NCBI GenBank assembly: GCA_036821825.1 | Contig: DAISIV010000085.1 | Span: 1 to 8,640 of the forward strand | Length of the DNA: 8,640 nucleotides | Origin: CAITZA01 sp937915285 | Lineage (GTDB): Bacteria; Desulfobacterota; Desulfomonilia; Desulfomonilales; Desulfomonilaceae | Reading direction: 5' to 3' | Shown: piece by piece, positions 1-6,790 of the stretch | Layout: every line of letters begins with the position of its first letter | How positions within the stretch are numbered: the stretch's first letter is position 1 | Program-made: the position numbers and the translations under genes | The notes under the pieces: generated by a model | Databases searched by the model: none | Told to the model about the DNA's origin: nothing | What the model saw: the letters and a program-made list of their open reading frames with translations, nothing else

Positions 1-155
1 TTGCCCACCACAAAGCTGTTCTCTATTCCCGCCAATCCCTTACCCGGAAGATCATAGTTGATAACGGTTCGCGATTTTCAAAATAATTTGGTATACCCAC
101 CCCCAACCTTTTGCGGCGATAATTCATGGGCAAACTGACATAGGTAAAACCTCAT
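1..155. other. Left-edge region without a supportable gene
   Basis: No gene can be supported here. The first 57 bases are open on the + strand and end in TAG at 55-57, so they could be the last codons of a gene starting outside the window, but 18 codons are too few to identify. The same bases are also open on the - strand. GGTATACC at 90-97 is a perfect 8-base palindrome. Since it lies just upstream of a transposase remnant it might belong to an old insertion-sequence end, but no matching end is visible on the other side. Confidence 0.4.
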
Positions 156-550
156 TTGTCATCATACGAGATTTCAGAAAAACCCAGGGCTACTTCGCCC
201 AGACAACATCGCAGATGGTTGGTGATTTGGAACTTCCCGGTTGATCCCCGGGAAGCCAGGCATATCGCTTTGCATACTGGGTTGCCAGTTTCCATCACGC
301 ATAATCTGGTTTCCGTTTATAACAGATTGGGACTAGAAGCCGTAGAATTGACAAAACTTTAAAAACGCAGGCGTTGCTGTATGGGCACAGCAGAGAAGGC
401 GCTCATAAATAGAGATCCACTGGAGATTACGTCGATGCCTTTAACCGGTTTGTGCGTCTGCGGCAGCGCTCTCTTGTAGAAGATACACAAATCGCTGGGA
501 TCTCTCTATAGCTAAATGGCTGTTCACGGGATAGTGTTCCTGTCTAATCG
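156..550 (+). pseudogene. Decayed IS630-family transposase, N-terminal half
   Basis: The first 68 codons, opening with TTG, read as the N-terminal DNA-binding part of an IS630-type (Tc1/mariner superfamily) transposase. RRWLVIWNFPVDPREA is followed by a helix-turn-helix-like stretch, HTGLPVSITHNLVSVYNRLG, and then AVEL. In IS630 proteins the next stretch is a linker of the type ETPGKGGRRRxYM. Here the frame reads LTKL, stop (TAA 360-362), KRRRCCM, so the stop falls inside this conserved linker. Past it the same frame gives a second stop at 477-479, then IHKS and, after a third stop, MAVHG, resembling the family's HKTTIYRLL-RHGW region. The DDE catalytic half is absent, and the neighbouring gene on the other strand ends at 615. 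TTG has no convincing ribosome binding site. Family assignment rests on remembered family patterns; the 3' boundary is approximate. Confidence 0.62.
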
Positions 551-614
551 AATTGCAATATGTCATCACCGGGACCGCAACCGGAGGCCATGCCAAACCA
601 CAACTTCAAAACCA

Positions 615-1469
615 TTATTTTATACCCAGGTCAGCTGCGGTTTTACCACATGCCTCGAGAACGATATTTTTAAATTTGATAAGTTTGTATGTTGAATCAT
701 CTGATGGTTTATCCCAAATTTCAACTCCAGCTCTCACCCATTCTTCTGCTGCACGAATTGCCCTGTCTGGGGCCCCCTTCATTCTAGGCGCATATTTTTC
801 CTTGATTTGCTGTAAGGATTGGGAACGCTCTTTTCCTTTAAGCTGCCTGATAACTTCTTCACTAGCTTTCATGAAAAAAATAACCTCATCACACGGGTTA
901 GATTGGGACTGAGGTTTTATGCTTTGCATTTCGGTTTCAGCTCTTGAGGCTTCTGTTGTCTTTGGAGGAGAAGAAATATCGGATAGACGTGTCTGCAATT
1001 TGTCCGCTTTCTCTGATAGTTGGGCGATCTCTTGCTTTAGAGTAACTATATGGTCATTAGCTTCCTTTAGTTTTCCTCTGATTTCCCTGTTTTCGCTCGA
1101 CATGGCATCCTTGGTTTTATTGAGGTTCTCCAAGTCTTGACGCAACAGGACATTCTTTTCAGATACAGATTTCAAGTTGGATTCCGCTGCTTTTTTATCT
1201 GCCTCGCACCTGGCGATTTGGTCATTCAACATCTTTATTTCATTTGTTTGATTGTCGATTATTTGCTTTGCCTTATCCAAATCATCCTTGTAGTTTGCGC
1301 ATCCAGTGAAGGTCAACAACAATAAACCTAGCGCCACGGAGCAGCGAAAGATTCCAGAGAGGTTGAAGGACTTGAACCAGAAAGGCAGGATTTCCGTTTT
1401 GACCATCTTCGATTTTGCAGCGCCAAGTTTTTCCTGTAATTTTACTAAGTCTGAAAGTAAGTCACACAT
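615..1469 (-). CDS. Coiled-coil membrane-anchored protein or lipoprotein, unknown function
   Basis: This 284-residue protein is of unrecognised family. A hydrophobic segment (residues about 43-56) ends in LTFTGC, a plausible lipobox with Cys57 as the lipidated residue. Residues about 58-165 are charged and heptad-like (many K, E, L, N), indicating a long coiled coil projecting from the membrane. A low-complexity S/T/P linker (about 166-191) leads to a C-terminal domain of roughly 90 residues, probably helical, bounded by Cys193 and Cys274, which could form a disulfide. The start at 1469 has a strong Shine-Dalgarno, GGAGGT, 8 bases upstream. It leaves an unusually long stretch of about 40 residues before the hydrophobic segment. 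Starting at Met22 (codon at 1406) would give a more typical signal peptide but has only a poor ribosome binding site. If Cys57 is not processed, the segment would act as a simple membrane anchor. The gene is divergent from the RND operon and noticeably AT-rich. Confidence 0.8.
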   Translation of the reverse strand: MCDLLSDLVKLQEKLGAAKSKMVKTEILPFWFKSFNLSGIFRCSVALGLLLLTFTGCANYKDDLDKAKQIIDNQTNEIKMLNDQIARCEADKKAAESNLKSVSEKNVLLRQDLENLNKTKDAMSSENREIRGKLKEANDHIVTLKQEIAQLSEKADKLQTRLSDISSPPKTTEASRAETEMQSIKPQSQSNPCDEVIFFMKASEEVIRQLKGKERSQSLQQIKEKYAPRMKGAPDRAIRAAEEWVRAGVEIWDKPSDDSTYKLIKFKNIVLEACGKTAADLGIK

Positions 1470-1477
1470 CTGAATAC

Positions 1478-1489
1478 ACCTCCGGAGGT
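1478..1489 (-). promoter_or_regulatory. Ribosome binding site within a 12-base perfect palindrome
   Basis: ACCTCCGGAGGT is self-complementary. Its - strand GGAGGT half nearest the gene (1478-1483) lies 8 bases from the ATG at 1469 and decides that start over the internal Met22. Because the other half is anti-Shine-Dalgarno-like, the site could pair with another copy or be partly masked. That masking is inference. Confidence 0.7.
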
Positions 1490-1551
1490 CCTGTTCTCAA
1501 ATCTTGTTGATATGTCAAGTTGTCGGAACAAATTCACCTTAATATTGGCGC

Positions 1552-1580
1552 CTTATGCACAATAATATTATTCTAGACAA
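1552..1580 (-). promoter_or_regulatory. Weak candidate sigma-70 promoter for the lipoprotein gene
   Basis: On the - strand TTGTCT (1580-1575) and CATAAG (1557-1552) are 17 bases apart, matching the -35 and -10 consensus only moderately. The spacer contains the perfect palindrome AATAATATTATT (1561-1572), which could be a regulator site placed between the boxes or merely AT-rich sequence. The position, about 80 bases upstream of the start codon, is plausible. Confidence 0.28.
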
Positions 1581-1623
1581 ACACGGTTTAAAGTGCGATC
1601 TTTTTTTCAAGAACTCAGCTTTT

Positions 1624-1656
1624 CTGAAGAAATGAATTAGGTTTCAATTACTTCAG
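1624..1656. promoter_or_regulatory. Candidate operator dyad upstream of the RND operon
   Basis: CTGAAGAAAT (1624-1633) and ATTACTTCAG (1647-1656) are inverted repeats matching at 9 of 10 positions with a 13-base gap, so the half-site centres lie 23 bases apart, about two helical turns. RND operons are often controlled by TetR-, MarR- or LysR-type regulators binding such dyads, but no regulator gene is in this window. There is no T tract, so a terminator is unlikely. Confidence 0.35.
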
Positions 1657-1694
1657 GTTGACTTATCAAACTTTTTAAAGGTCTTCCATGGCTC

Positions 1695-1711
1695 GTCGGA
1701 GTACTTCCGAC
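1695..1711 (+). repeat. Short inverted repeat (hairpin) ahead of the RND operon
   Basis: GTCGGA and TCCGAC flank a 5-base loop (GTACT), giving a compact hairpin about 130 bases before the adaptor start. It has no following T run. It could be a 5' leader structure or a protein-binding site; six base pairs is short enough to be chance. Confidence 0.3.
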
Positions 1712-1839
1712 ATGCTGTGGAACAGTTCAACATAAATTGCCATCTTAACTTTTTTATCAGTATCTTCTCATACTTAGCTCCTTTTAGATGGGCTGTTTCT
1801 TACGTTTCTTTTTACTATTACGAATCAGGAGTCCAGACT

Positions 1840-2982
1840 ATGACTTTCACATGGAGTTTGAGGTTTCTGTTGGCTGTGTCTTTCACCTGTTTCCTTCTGT
1901 CAGGCTGTAGCGAAAAACGCAAGGTTCAAGAGATTCCTCCTGCAGAAGTGATAGTCGGTCATCCATTGAAAAAAGAGGTCGTTCAATATCTTGAATTTAC
2001 AGGAACTACCTCGGCTTTGGAATTTGTTGAGATTAGAGCGAGGGTTGAGGGCTGGCTCGAGAGCATCGCCTTTAGACCTGGATCTCAGGTTAGGAAAGGC
2101 GATTTGTTATTCGTGATAGATCCGCGGCCATTCAAGGCTCAGGTAGATCTTTACGAAGCTTCTCTCACGGGAAGACAGGCGGATTTTCAATTGAAGCTGG
2201 CCAACCTCAAAAGGGCTGAACAGCTACTGTCTACGGCTTCCATAAGCCAACTCCAATACGACGTTAATAAAGCTGAGCAATCCGTAGCCCAAGCACAAGT
2301 TGGTATAGCGAGGGCTGATTTAGAGAAGGCCAAACTGGATCTGGCCTATACAACATTGACTGCGCCCATTCAGGGTCGAATAAGCCGCAATTACGTAGAT
2401 GTCGGGAACCTGGTGGGAGCTGGAGAGAAAACCTTACTTACTGAAATAGTTAATGATAGCTCTATTTATGTATATTTTGATGTGAGTGAAAGAGATCTGT
2501 TAATGCTTCTTAGAAAATGGCCCAGGATAGGTGAGGGTGGAGAATCAGACAGGGAAAAACCATCGGCCTATCTTCAGCTAGCGGATGAGCCAGGGTTTCC
2601 ACATGCTGGAATGATTGATTTTGTGGAATCGAGAGTTGATCCAAGCACAGGCACATTGAGGGTTCGAGCAATTTTCTCAAACGACAGTGGGTTGCTAGTT
2701 CCGGGTTTGTTTGGACGAATCCGTGTACCAATAGAAAAGAGGCCGGCGTTGCTGGTCCCGGAACTTGCAGTTGGCATCGGCCAGGCCGGAAAATACGTGC
2801 TTGTGGTAGACGAAGATAACGTTGTTGAACAAAGAATGGTCAGGACAGGTCAGCTAGACGGGAATCTACGAGTAATAGAAGAGGGCCTACACGGTGACGA
2901 ACGGGTGGTGATTAACGCCATTCAGCGAGCGCGACCGGGAGCAAGGGTCAATCCTAAGGAATCAACTGTTTCTTCGGATTAA
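1840..2982 (+). CDS. RND efflux periplasmic adaptor lipoprotein (membrane fusion protein, AcrA/MexE type)
   Basis: This 380-residue adaptor would bridge the inner-membrane RND pump encoded next and an outer-membrane channel. The ATG at 1840 is chosen because AGGAG lies 8 bases upstream and the product then begins with a classic lipoprotein signal: FLLSGC with Cys23 lipidated. The lipoyl-like domain appears in two halves, residues about 63-102 (VEIRARVEGWLESI, then GSQVRKGDLLFVIDPRPF) and about 170-200 (TAPIQGRISRNYVDVGNLV). They enclose an alpha-helical hairpin at about 103-167 that would contact the channel. A beta-barrel domain follows, with VDPSTGTLRVRA at 266-277, and then the membrane-proximal domain to the C terminus. 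Length and domain order are normal for the family, and nothing is truncated. It ends 51 bases before the pump gene, consistent with one operon. Substrate cannot be read from the sequence. Confidence 0.95.
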   Translation: MTFTWSLRFLLAVSFTCFLLSGCSEKRKVQEIPPAEVIVGHPLKKEVVQYLEFTGTTSALEFVEIRARVEGWLESIAFRPGSQVRKGDLLFVIDPRPFKAQVDLYEASLTGRQADFQLKLANLKRAEQLLSTASISQLQYDVNKAEQSVAQAQVGIARADLEKAKLDLAYTTLTAPIQGRISRNYVDVGNLVGAGEKTLLTEIVNDSSIYVYFDVSERDLLMLLRKWPRIGEGGESDREKPSAYLQLADEPGFPHAGMIDFVESRVDPSTGTLRVRAIFSNDSGLLVPGLFGRIRVPIEKRPALLVPELAVGIGQAGKYVLVVDEDNVVEQRMVRTGQLDGNLRVIEEGLHGDERVVINAIQRARPGARVNPKESTVSSD

Positions 2983-3020
2983 AACGGCTCCGTGAAAACC
3001 TCCAGAAAATCTCAAAAATA

Positions 3021-3026
3021 GAGGAG
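3021..3026 (+). promoter_or_regulatory. Ribosome binding site of the RND pump gene
   Basis: GAGGAG lies 7 bases before the ATG at 3034 and supports that start, which also gives the family's usual N terminus (MLSRFFIERPILASVLS). Confidence 0.8.
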
Positions 3027-3033
3027 TTTCAGT

Positions 3034-6000
3034 ATGCTGAGTCGCTTTTTCATTGAAAGGCCTATTCTGGCGTCCGTGTTATCTATTCTCATAGTGTTCG
3101 CCGGGGCTGTATCTATCTTTAGCCTTCCAATTGCGCAATACCCGGAGATTGTTCCACCAGTTGTTCAAGTAACCGCATATTATCCCGGCGCAGACCCAAG
3201 AGTCATAGCAGAAACCGTGGCGGCCCCAATAGAACAACAAGTTAATGGCGTTGAAAACATGCTCTATATGTCAAGTCAGAGCGCTGCCGATGGATCCTAC
3301 ACTCTGAATGTCACTTTTGAGCTCGGAACCGACATCGACATGAATACGGTGCTCACTCAAAACCGTGTTTCTGCCGCCATGGCACAATTACCAGAGGATG
3401 TGCAGCGCCAGGGGGTAACCACCAAAAAGGTGTCTAGCGCCCTTGTGCTTGTAATGAGCGTTTTCTCACCGGACAATAGTTATGATGACTTGTTCCTGAC
3501 CAACTATGTGACGATAAACATGAAAGACACATTAAGTCGTGTTCCGGGTGTCGGAAACATCGTTCTATATCCCAACAAAGACTATTCAATGAGGTTGTGG
3601 CTTGATGCAGACAAGCTGCGTGCGAGAGACTTGTCTGTGGAAGATGTGGTGAATGCGCTCAAGGAACAAAACGTGCAAGTCGCTTCTGGGCAAATTGGTC
3701 AACCTCCGGTTCCAAAGGATCAAGTGTTCCAGTTAAATGTAAATACCTTGGGTAGGCTTGCTAATGTGGAACAATTTGATGACGTAATTCTCAAGACCGG
3801 AGATGGAACAAAGGCAATCCGTTTTAAGGATGTGGGAAGGGTAGAACTCGGAGGTAAAGGATACGACTTCCTTTCACTGTTCAACGGTCGGCCCGCTGCT
3901 ACGATGGTAATTTATCAAACTCCTGGTTCAAATGCCATAGAAGTAACCGAGCAGCTTCTAAAAACACTGGACCACTTAAAGAAGAATTTTCCCAAAGGGG
4001 TAGAATACAGAATTATCTACAAGATATCTGATTTTGTTAACGCTTCCATCCACGAGGTTATGAAGACTCTGTTTGAGGCATTCGTACTGGTAGTGATCGT
4101 GGTATTTATCTTTCTTCAAAGTTGGCGGGCCACTTTGATACCTATGATCACGATTCCTGTGTCTCTCATTGGAACATTCGCCGTCATGGCTCTAATGGGT
4201 TTTTCGATAAACATGGTTACTCTGTTTGGATTGGTCTTGGCCATTGGACTTGTGGTAGATGATGCAATCGTAGTGGTGGAAAATGTAGAACGCAACATGG
4301 CCGAATTTGGTTTAACCCCGAAAGAGGCTGCCATCAAGTCAATGGAAGAGGTTAGTGGCGCTATTATAGGAATTACACTGGTTCTTATGGCGGTATTTGT
4401 TCCCCCTGCATTTCTGGGAGGAATCACAGGCCAATTATTCAGACAGTTCTCTCTCACGATTGCTATCACAATGTTTTTCAGCGCTATTAATGCGCTTACG
4501 TTGAGCCCCGCATTGTGTGCCCTGATTCTAAAACCTGGACACGAATCTCCGAATTTCTTCTTTAAAGCATTCAATAACGCTTTCAATCGAACAACATACT
4601 GGTATTCAAGCATAGTTTCTTTGGCTGTGAGACGTATCGCAATAATGATGGCGTTGTTCGTGGGGCTGCTTGTACTTACTGTAATTACTTATCAGAAGGT
4701 TCCTACCGGTTTTCTCCCACTGGAAGACGATGGTCTGATTCTGGTGAATATTCAAATGCCAGATGGCGCAACTCTGGAAAGAACTAATTCCACAGTGGAA
4801 ATGGCGGGTAAGGCTATTGATGAAACTAAAGGCATATTGGCTTGGGGAGCATTGGTCGGTTATTCAATGATAGACGCAGCTCGTTCAAACCTTGCCACGA
4901 TTTTCGTTCCTTTAAAACCTTGGGAGGAAAGGATCCCTCAAGGGCTGAGTCGAGATGTAATCATGAAGGAGCTTTCAAGCAAGTTTCAGAAGATCTATGA
5001 CGGGATGGTCTTTACCTATACGTTGCCACCTGTACTCGGTTTGGGTACTGGCGGTGGATTTGAAATGCAGCTTCTGGACAAAGGCGATCTCGGTTTTCAG
5101 TCCTTGGAAGAAACCGGAACTGAACTTTCGATGTTAGCGCGGCAACAGCCGGACCTGAGATCAGTCATCGCAACTTTTCGCGCAACTTACCCAAATGTTT
5201 ATATTGATATCGATCGCACAAAGGCTCTAGGGCTTAAGGTCCCACTTCAAAGTGTCTTCAACACTCTGCAGACATACCTAGGATCGGCATATGTGAATGA
5301 CTTCAATAAATTCAGCAGGACATGGCAAGTCAGACTTCAAGGGGACAGTATGTTTCGTCGTAATCCTGAAGACATTTCTCAACTTTTTGTCAGAAATAAA
5401 GAAGGAAAGATGATCCCGCTGGGAACCCTGATAAACGCTAGATACGAAGTCGGACCTATGCGAGTTGACAGATACAATTTATATCCAACAGCAAAAATTC
5501 TAGGACAAAACGCTCCAGGATTTAGTTCTGGTCAGGCCCTACAAACAATGGAGTCATTAGCTGACCAGACTCTACCACCTGGAATGTCATTCGAATGGAC
5601 TAACATGGCATACCAGGAAAAGAAAGCGGAGGGCAAAGCAGCCATAACCTTTTGTGCAGCCATTTTAGTTGTCATCCTTATCTTAGCAGGCCTTTACGAG
5701 AGCTGGAATGATCCCATTTCAGTGGTCATGATTGTACCGCTGGCAGTCCTTGGAGCTGCGGCGGGTCTTCTAATCGGTGGAATGGATAATAACGTCTACA
5801 CCCAAGTCGGATTGGTGCTCTTGGTAGGATTGTCAGCAAAAAATGCAATCTTGATCGTTGAGTTTGCGCGGGAGGCTCGATCTAAAGGAGTCGGTGCTTT
5901 AGAGGCAGCTGTTGAAGCATCTAAACTTCGATTTCGCCCCATTCTCATGACCTCACTTGCCTTCATTCTAGGGGTTCTACCTCTTGTGATGGCATCAGGA

Positions 6001-6147
6001 GCTGGAGCGGTAAGTCGTCAATCGGTAGGGACAGCCGTTTTTGCTGGAATGATCGGTGTCACAGTTTTGGGGGTCTTTTTCACCCCCGTATTGTATGTAT
6101 TGGTTCAGAGGCGGGGCAAGAAAAAAGACACTGAGCTCAAGGCGTAA
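3034..6147 (+). CDS. RND multidrug efflux pump, inner-membrane subunit (HAE1 family, AcrB/MexF-like)
   Basis: This is a complete 1037-residue proton/drug antiporter; AcrB-class proteins are about 1040-1060 residues. The N terminus FFIERPILASVLS leads into TM1. TM2-TM6 lie at about 345-362, 370-389, 397-415, 443-461 and 470-501. A second periplasmic loop follows TM7 (535-553), and TM8-TM12 lie at about 870-890, 895-916, 924-947, 970-989 and 1001-1028. The proton-relay residues are present: Asp409-Asp410 in TM4 (GLVVDDAIVVVENV) and Lys936 in TM10 (LSAKNAILIVEF), matching AcrB Asp407, Asp408 and Lys940. ENMLYMSSQSAADG, GVGNIVLY and PPVLGLGTGGGFEMQL are typical of the drug-exporting HAE1 branch and look closest to MexF-type pumps from memory. 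Metal-exporting (HME) pumps differ in TM4. It is probably co-transcribed with the adaptor. No outer-membrane channel gene follows, so the partner must be encoded elsewhere. Confidence 0.96.
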   Translation: MLSRFFIERPILASVLSILIVFAGAVSIFSLPIAQYPEIVPPVVQVTAYYPGADPRVIAETVAAPIEQQVNGVENMLYMSSQSAADGSYTLNVTFELGTDIDMNTVLTQNRVSAAMAQLPEDVQRQGVTTKKVSSALVLVMSVFSPDNSYDDLFLTNYVTINMKDTLSRVPGVGNIVLYPNKDYSMRLWLDADKLRARDLSVEDVVNALKEQNVQVASGQIGQPPVPKDQVFQLNVNTLGRLANVEQFDDVILKTGDGTKAIRFKDVGRVELGGKGYDFLSLFNGRPAATMVIYQTPGSNAIEVTEQLLKTLDHLKKNFPKGVEYRIIYKISDFVNASIHEVMKTLFEAFVLVVIVVFIFLQSWRATLIPMITIPVSLIGTFAVMALMGFSINMVTLFGLVLAIGLVVDDAIVVVENVERNMAEFGLTPKEAAIKSMEEVSGAIIGITLVLMAVFVPPAFLGGITGQLFRQFSLTIAITMFFSAINALTLSPALCALILKPGHESPNFFFKAFNNAFNRTTYWYSSIVSLAVRRIAIMMALFVGLLVLTVITYQKVPTGFLPLEDDGLILVNIQMPDGATLERTNSTVEMAGKAIDETKGILAWGALVGYSMIDAARSNLATIFVPLKPWEERIPQGLSRDVIMKELSSKFQKIYDGMVFTYTLPPVLGLGTGGGFEMQLLDKGDLGFQSLEETGTELSMLARQQPDLRSVIATFRATYPNVYIDIDRTKALGLKVPLQSVFNTLQTYLGSAYVNDFNKFSRTWQVRLQGDSMFRRNPEDISQLFVRNKEGKMIPLGTLINARYEVGPMRVDRYNLYPTAKILGQNAPGFSSGQALQTMESLADQTLPPGMSFEWTNMAYQEKKAEGKAAITFCAAILVVILILAGLYESWNDPISVVMIVPLAVLGAAAGLLIGGMDNNVYTQVGLVLLVGLSAKNAILIVEFAREARSKGVGALEAAVEASKLRFRPILMTSLAFILGVLPLVMASGAGAVSRQSVGTAVFAGMIGVTVLGVFFTPVLYVLVQRRGKKKDTELKA

Positions 6148-6324
6148 ACAATTGGTTTTGGCCGAAGTCCGCATTCGATCGGTCGATAAATAGCGACATA
6201 ATCAGCGCCTTGCACGTTCGAACAAATATAAGCGTAGATAACGAAAACCAGAAACATATCCTGAGAAAAGGCGCTTTCACAAAATCAACATGTAGATGAA
6301 CTCCATGATCTATTCGTCCTGACT

Positions 6325-6355
6325 TTGACACTTTTCTGCGACTGATCCGTATAAG
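6325..6355 (+). promoter_or_regulatory. Promoter-like sequence in the intergenic region
   Basis: TTGACA (6325-6330) is a perfect -35 box and TATAAG (6350-6355) a 5-of-6 -10 box, but the spacer is 19 bases, longer than the preferred 17. No gene follows on the + strand. A hairpin with a T run lies some 35 bases downstream. Confidence 0.3.
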
Positions 6356-6387
6356 ATGTTAGAATATTTAGGGATGGGGTGAGTGGT

Positions 6388-6415
6388 CATAACATAGTGT
6401 CCCGTTATGTTTTTT
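6388..6415 (+). terminator. Weak terminator-like hairpin with T run
   Basis: CATAAC (6388-6393) pairs with GTTATG (6404-6409) across a 10-base loop and is followed directly by six T (6410-6415). The stem is short and AU-rich, so termination would be inefficient. It could end transcripts from the RND operon, about 240 bases beyond its stop codon, or a short transcript from the promoter-like site just upstream. Confidence 0.3.
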
Positions 6416-6790
6416 GTGCTTAAGAGGGTTCTTTAACCATTGTATCTCTTTGCCACGTTTGCACGCGCCATAGAAAAATAGAACGCTAAAATCTCTGTAC
6501 AGATGGTTGAAAGCCATCGAAAGGCCGACAAGGTCAGTCAGAAAATTTTCAGGCATGTCGGTCATGCTGTTACCGAAATGGAGGTCTAGGAACTAAATAA
6601 CTCTCCCAGAAGATCATCGTTGAGATGAAGATCCCGCGCTCTACGGCGCTTCCTATCTTAGCTCCTGAGTAGATTTACGCAGACAGCTGGATCAACCTGG
6701 ATTCTTAGGAAGTCGGGCAGCGCATCTGAGATAAGATCTTTGTATTTTCTGGTTCACTCCTGATTCGACCCGGAATCCTGAAGCGCCTTC

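Larger units (their letters stand above)
1470..1839. other. Divergent intergenic region between lipoprotein gene and RND operon
   Basis: About 370 bases separate the two divergent starts. They contain no convincing gene. The upstream ATG at 1717 is in frame with the adaptor gene but lacks a ribosome binding site and would place 41 residues ahead of a good lipoprotein signal. The region must carry promoters in both directions. It holds a dyad at 1624-1656, a small hairpin at 1695-1711 and a 12-base AT palindrome at 1561-1572, each listed where informative. TTGACT at 1658-1663 resembles a -35 box for the rightward operon, but no -10 lies at 16-18 bases from it. Confidence 0.6.
6148..6790. other. 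Intergenic region of about 640 bases without a supportable gene
   Basis: This region separates the convergent RND operon (+) and pyruvate kinase (-). I see no classical strong terminator after either gene. A promoter-like pair and an AU-rich hairpin with a T run lie at 6325-6415. On the - strand two stretches look weakly coding. Codons from 6592 to 6368 are open (residues such as ENFLTDLVGLSMAFNHLYRD) without a ribosome binding site at the ATG at 6565. Codons from 6753 to 6661 (YKDLISDALPDFLRIQVDP) run to a stop at 6660-6658 and stay open again to 6588. I recognise neither; they may be decayed gene pieces or chance. The 8-base inverted repeat AGCGCCTT/AAGGCGCT (6204-6211, 6268-6275) is too widely spaced to call. 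Confidence 0.5.

Noticed and set aside
553..912. Open frame of 119 codons on the + strand
   Set aside because: It overlaps the coiled-coil protein gene on the opposite strand, has no ribosome site and no protein-like pattern over most of its length.
1658..1663. TTGACT as the -35 box of the RND operon promoter
   Set aside because: No acceptable -10 hexamer lies 16-18 bases downstream, so it cannot be called a promoter.
1717..1839. N-terminal extension of the RND adaptor from the upstream ATG at 1717
   Set aside because: No ribosome binding site precedes 1717, whereas ATG 1840 has AGGAG at 8 bases and begins a proper lipoprotein signal ending in LLSGC; 41 extra residues would bury that signal.
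4116..4613. 165-codon minus-strand frame inside the RND pump gene
   Set aside because: It is an antisense shadow of transmembrane-coding sequence in a complete, motif-rich gene.
6137..6331. 64-codon minus-strand frame overlapping the end of the pump gene
   Set aside because: No ribosome binding site, no recognisable domain, and it overlaps the conserved C terminus of the pump.
43..6623. Near-identical 19-base sequences at 43-61 and 6605-6623 (17 of 19 match)
   Set aside because: They could suggest a repeat flanking the efflux block, but the match does not extend and one such pair is about what chance gives in a window of this size.
6763..6778. Small inverted repeat GATTC/GAATC downstream of pyruvate kinase as a terminator
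   Set aside because: Only five base pairs and no T run on the minus strand.
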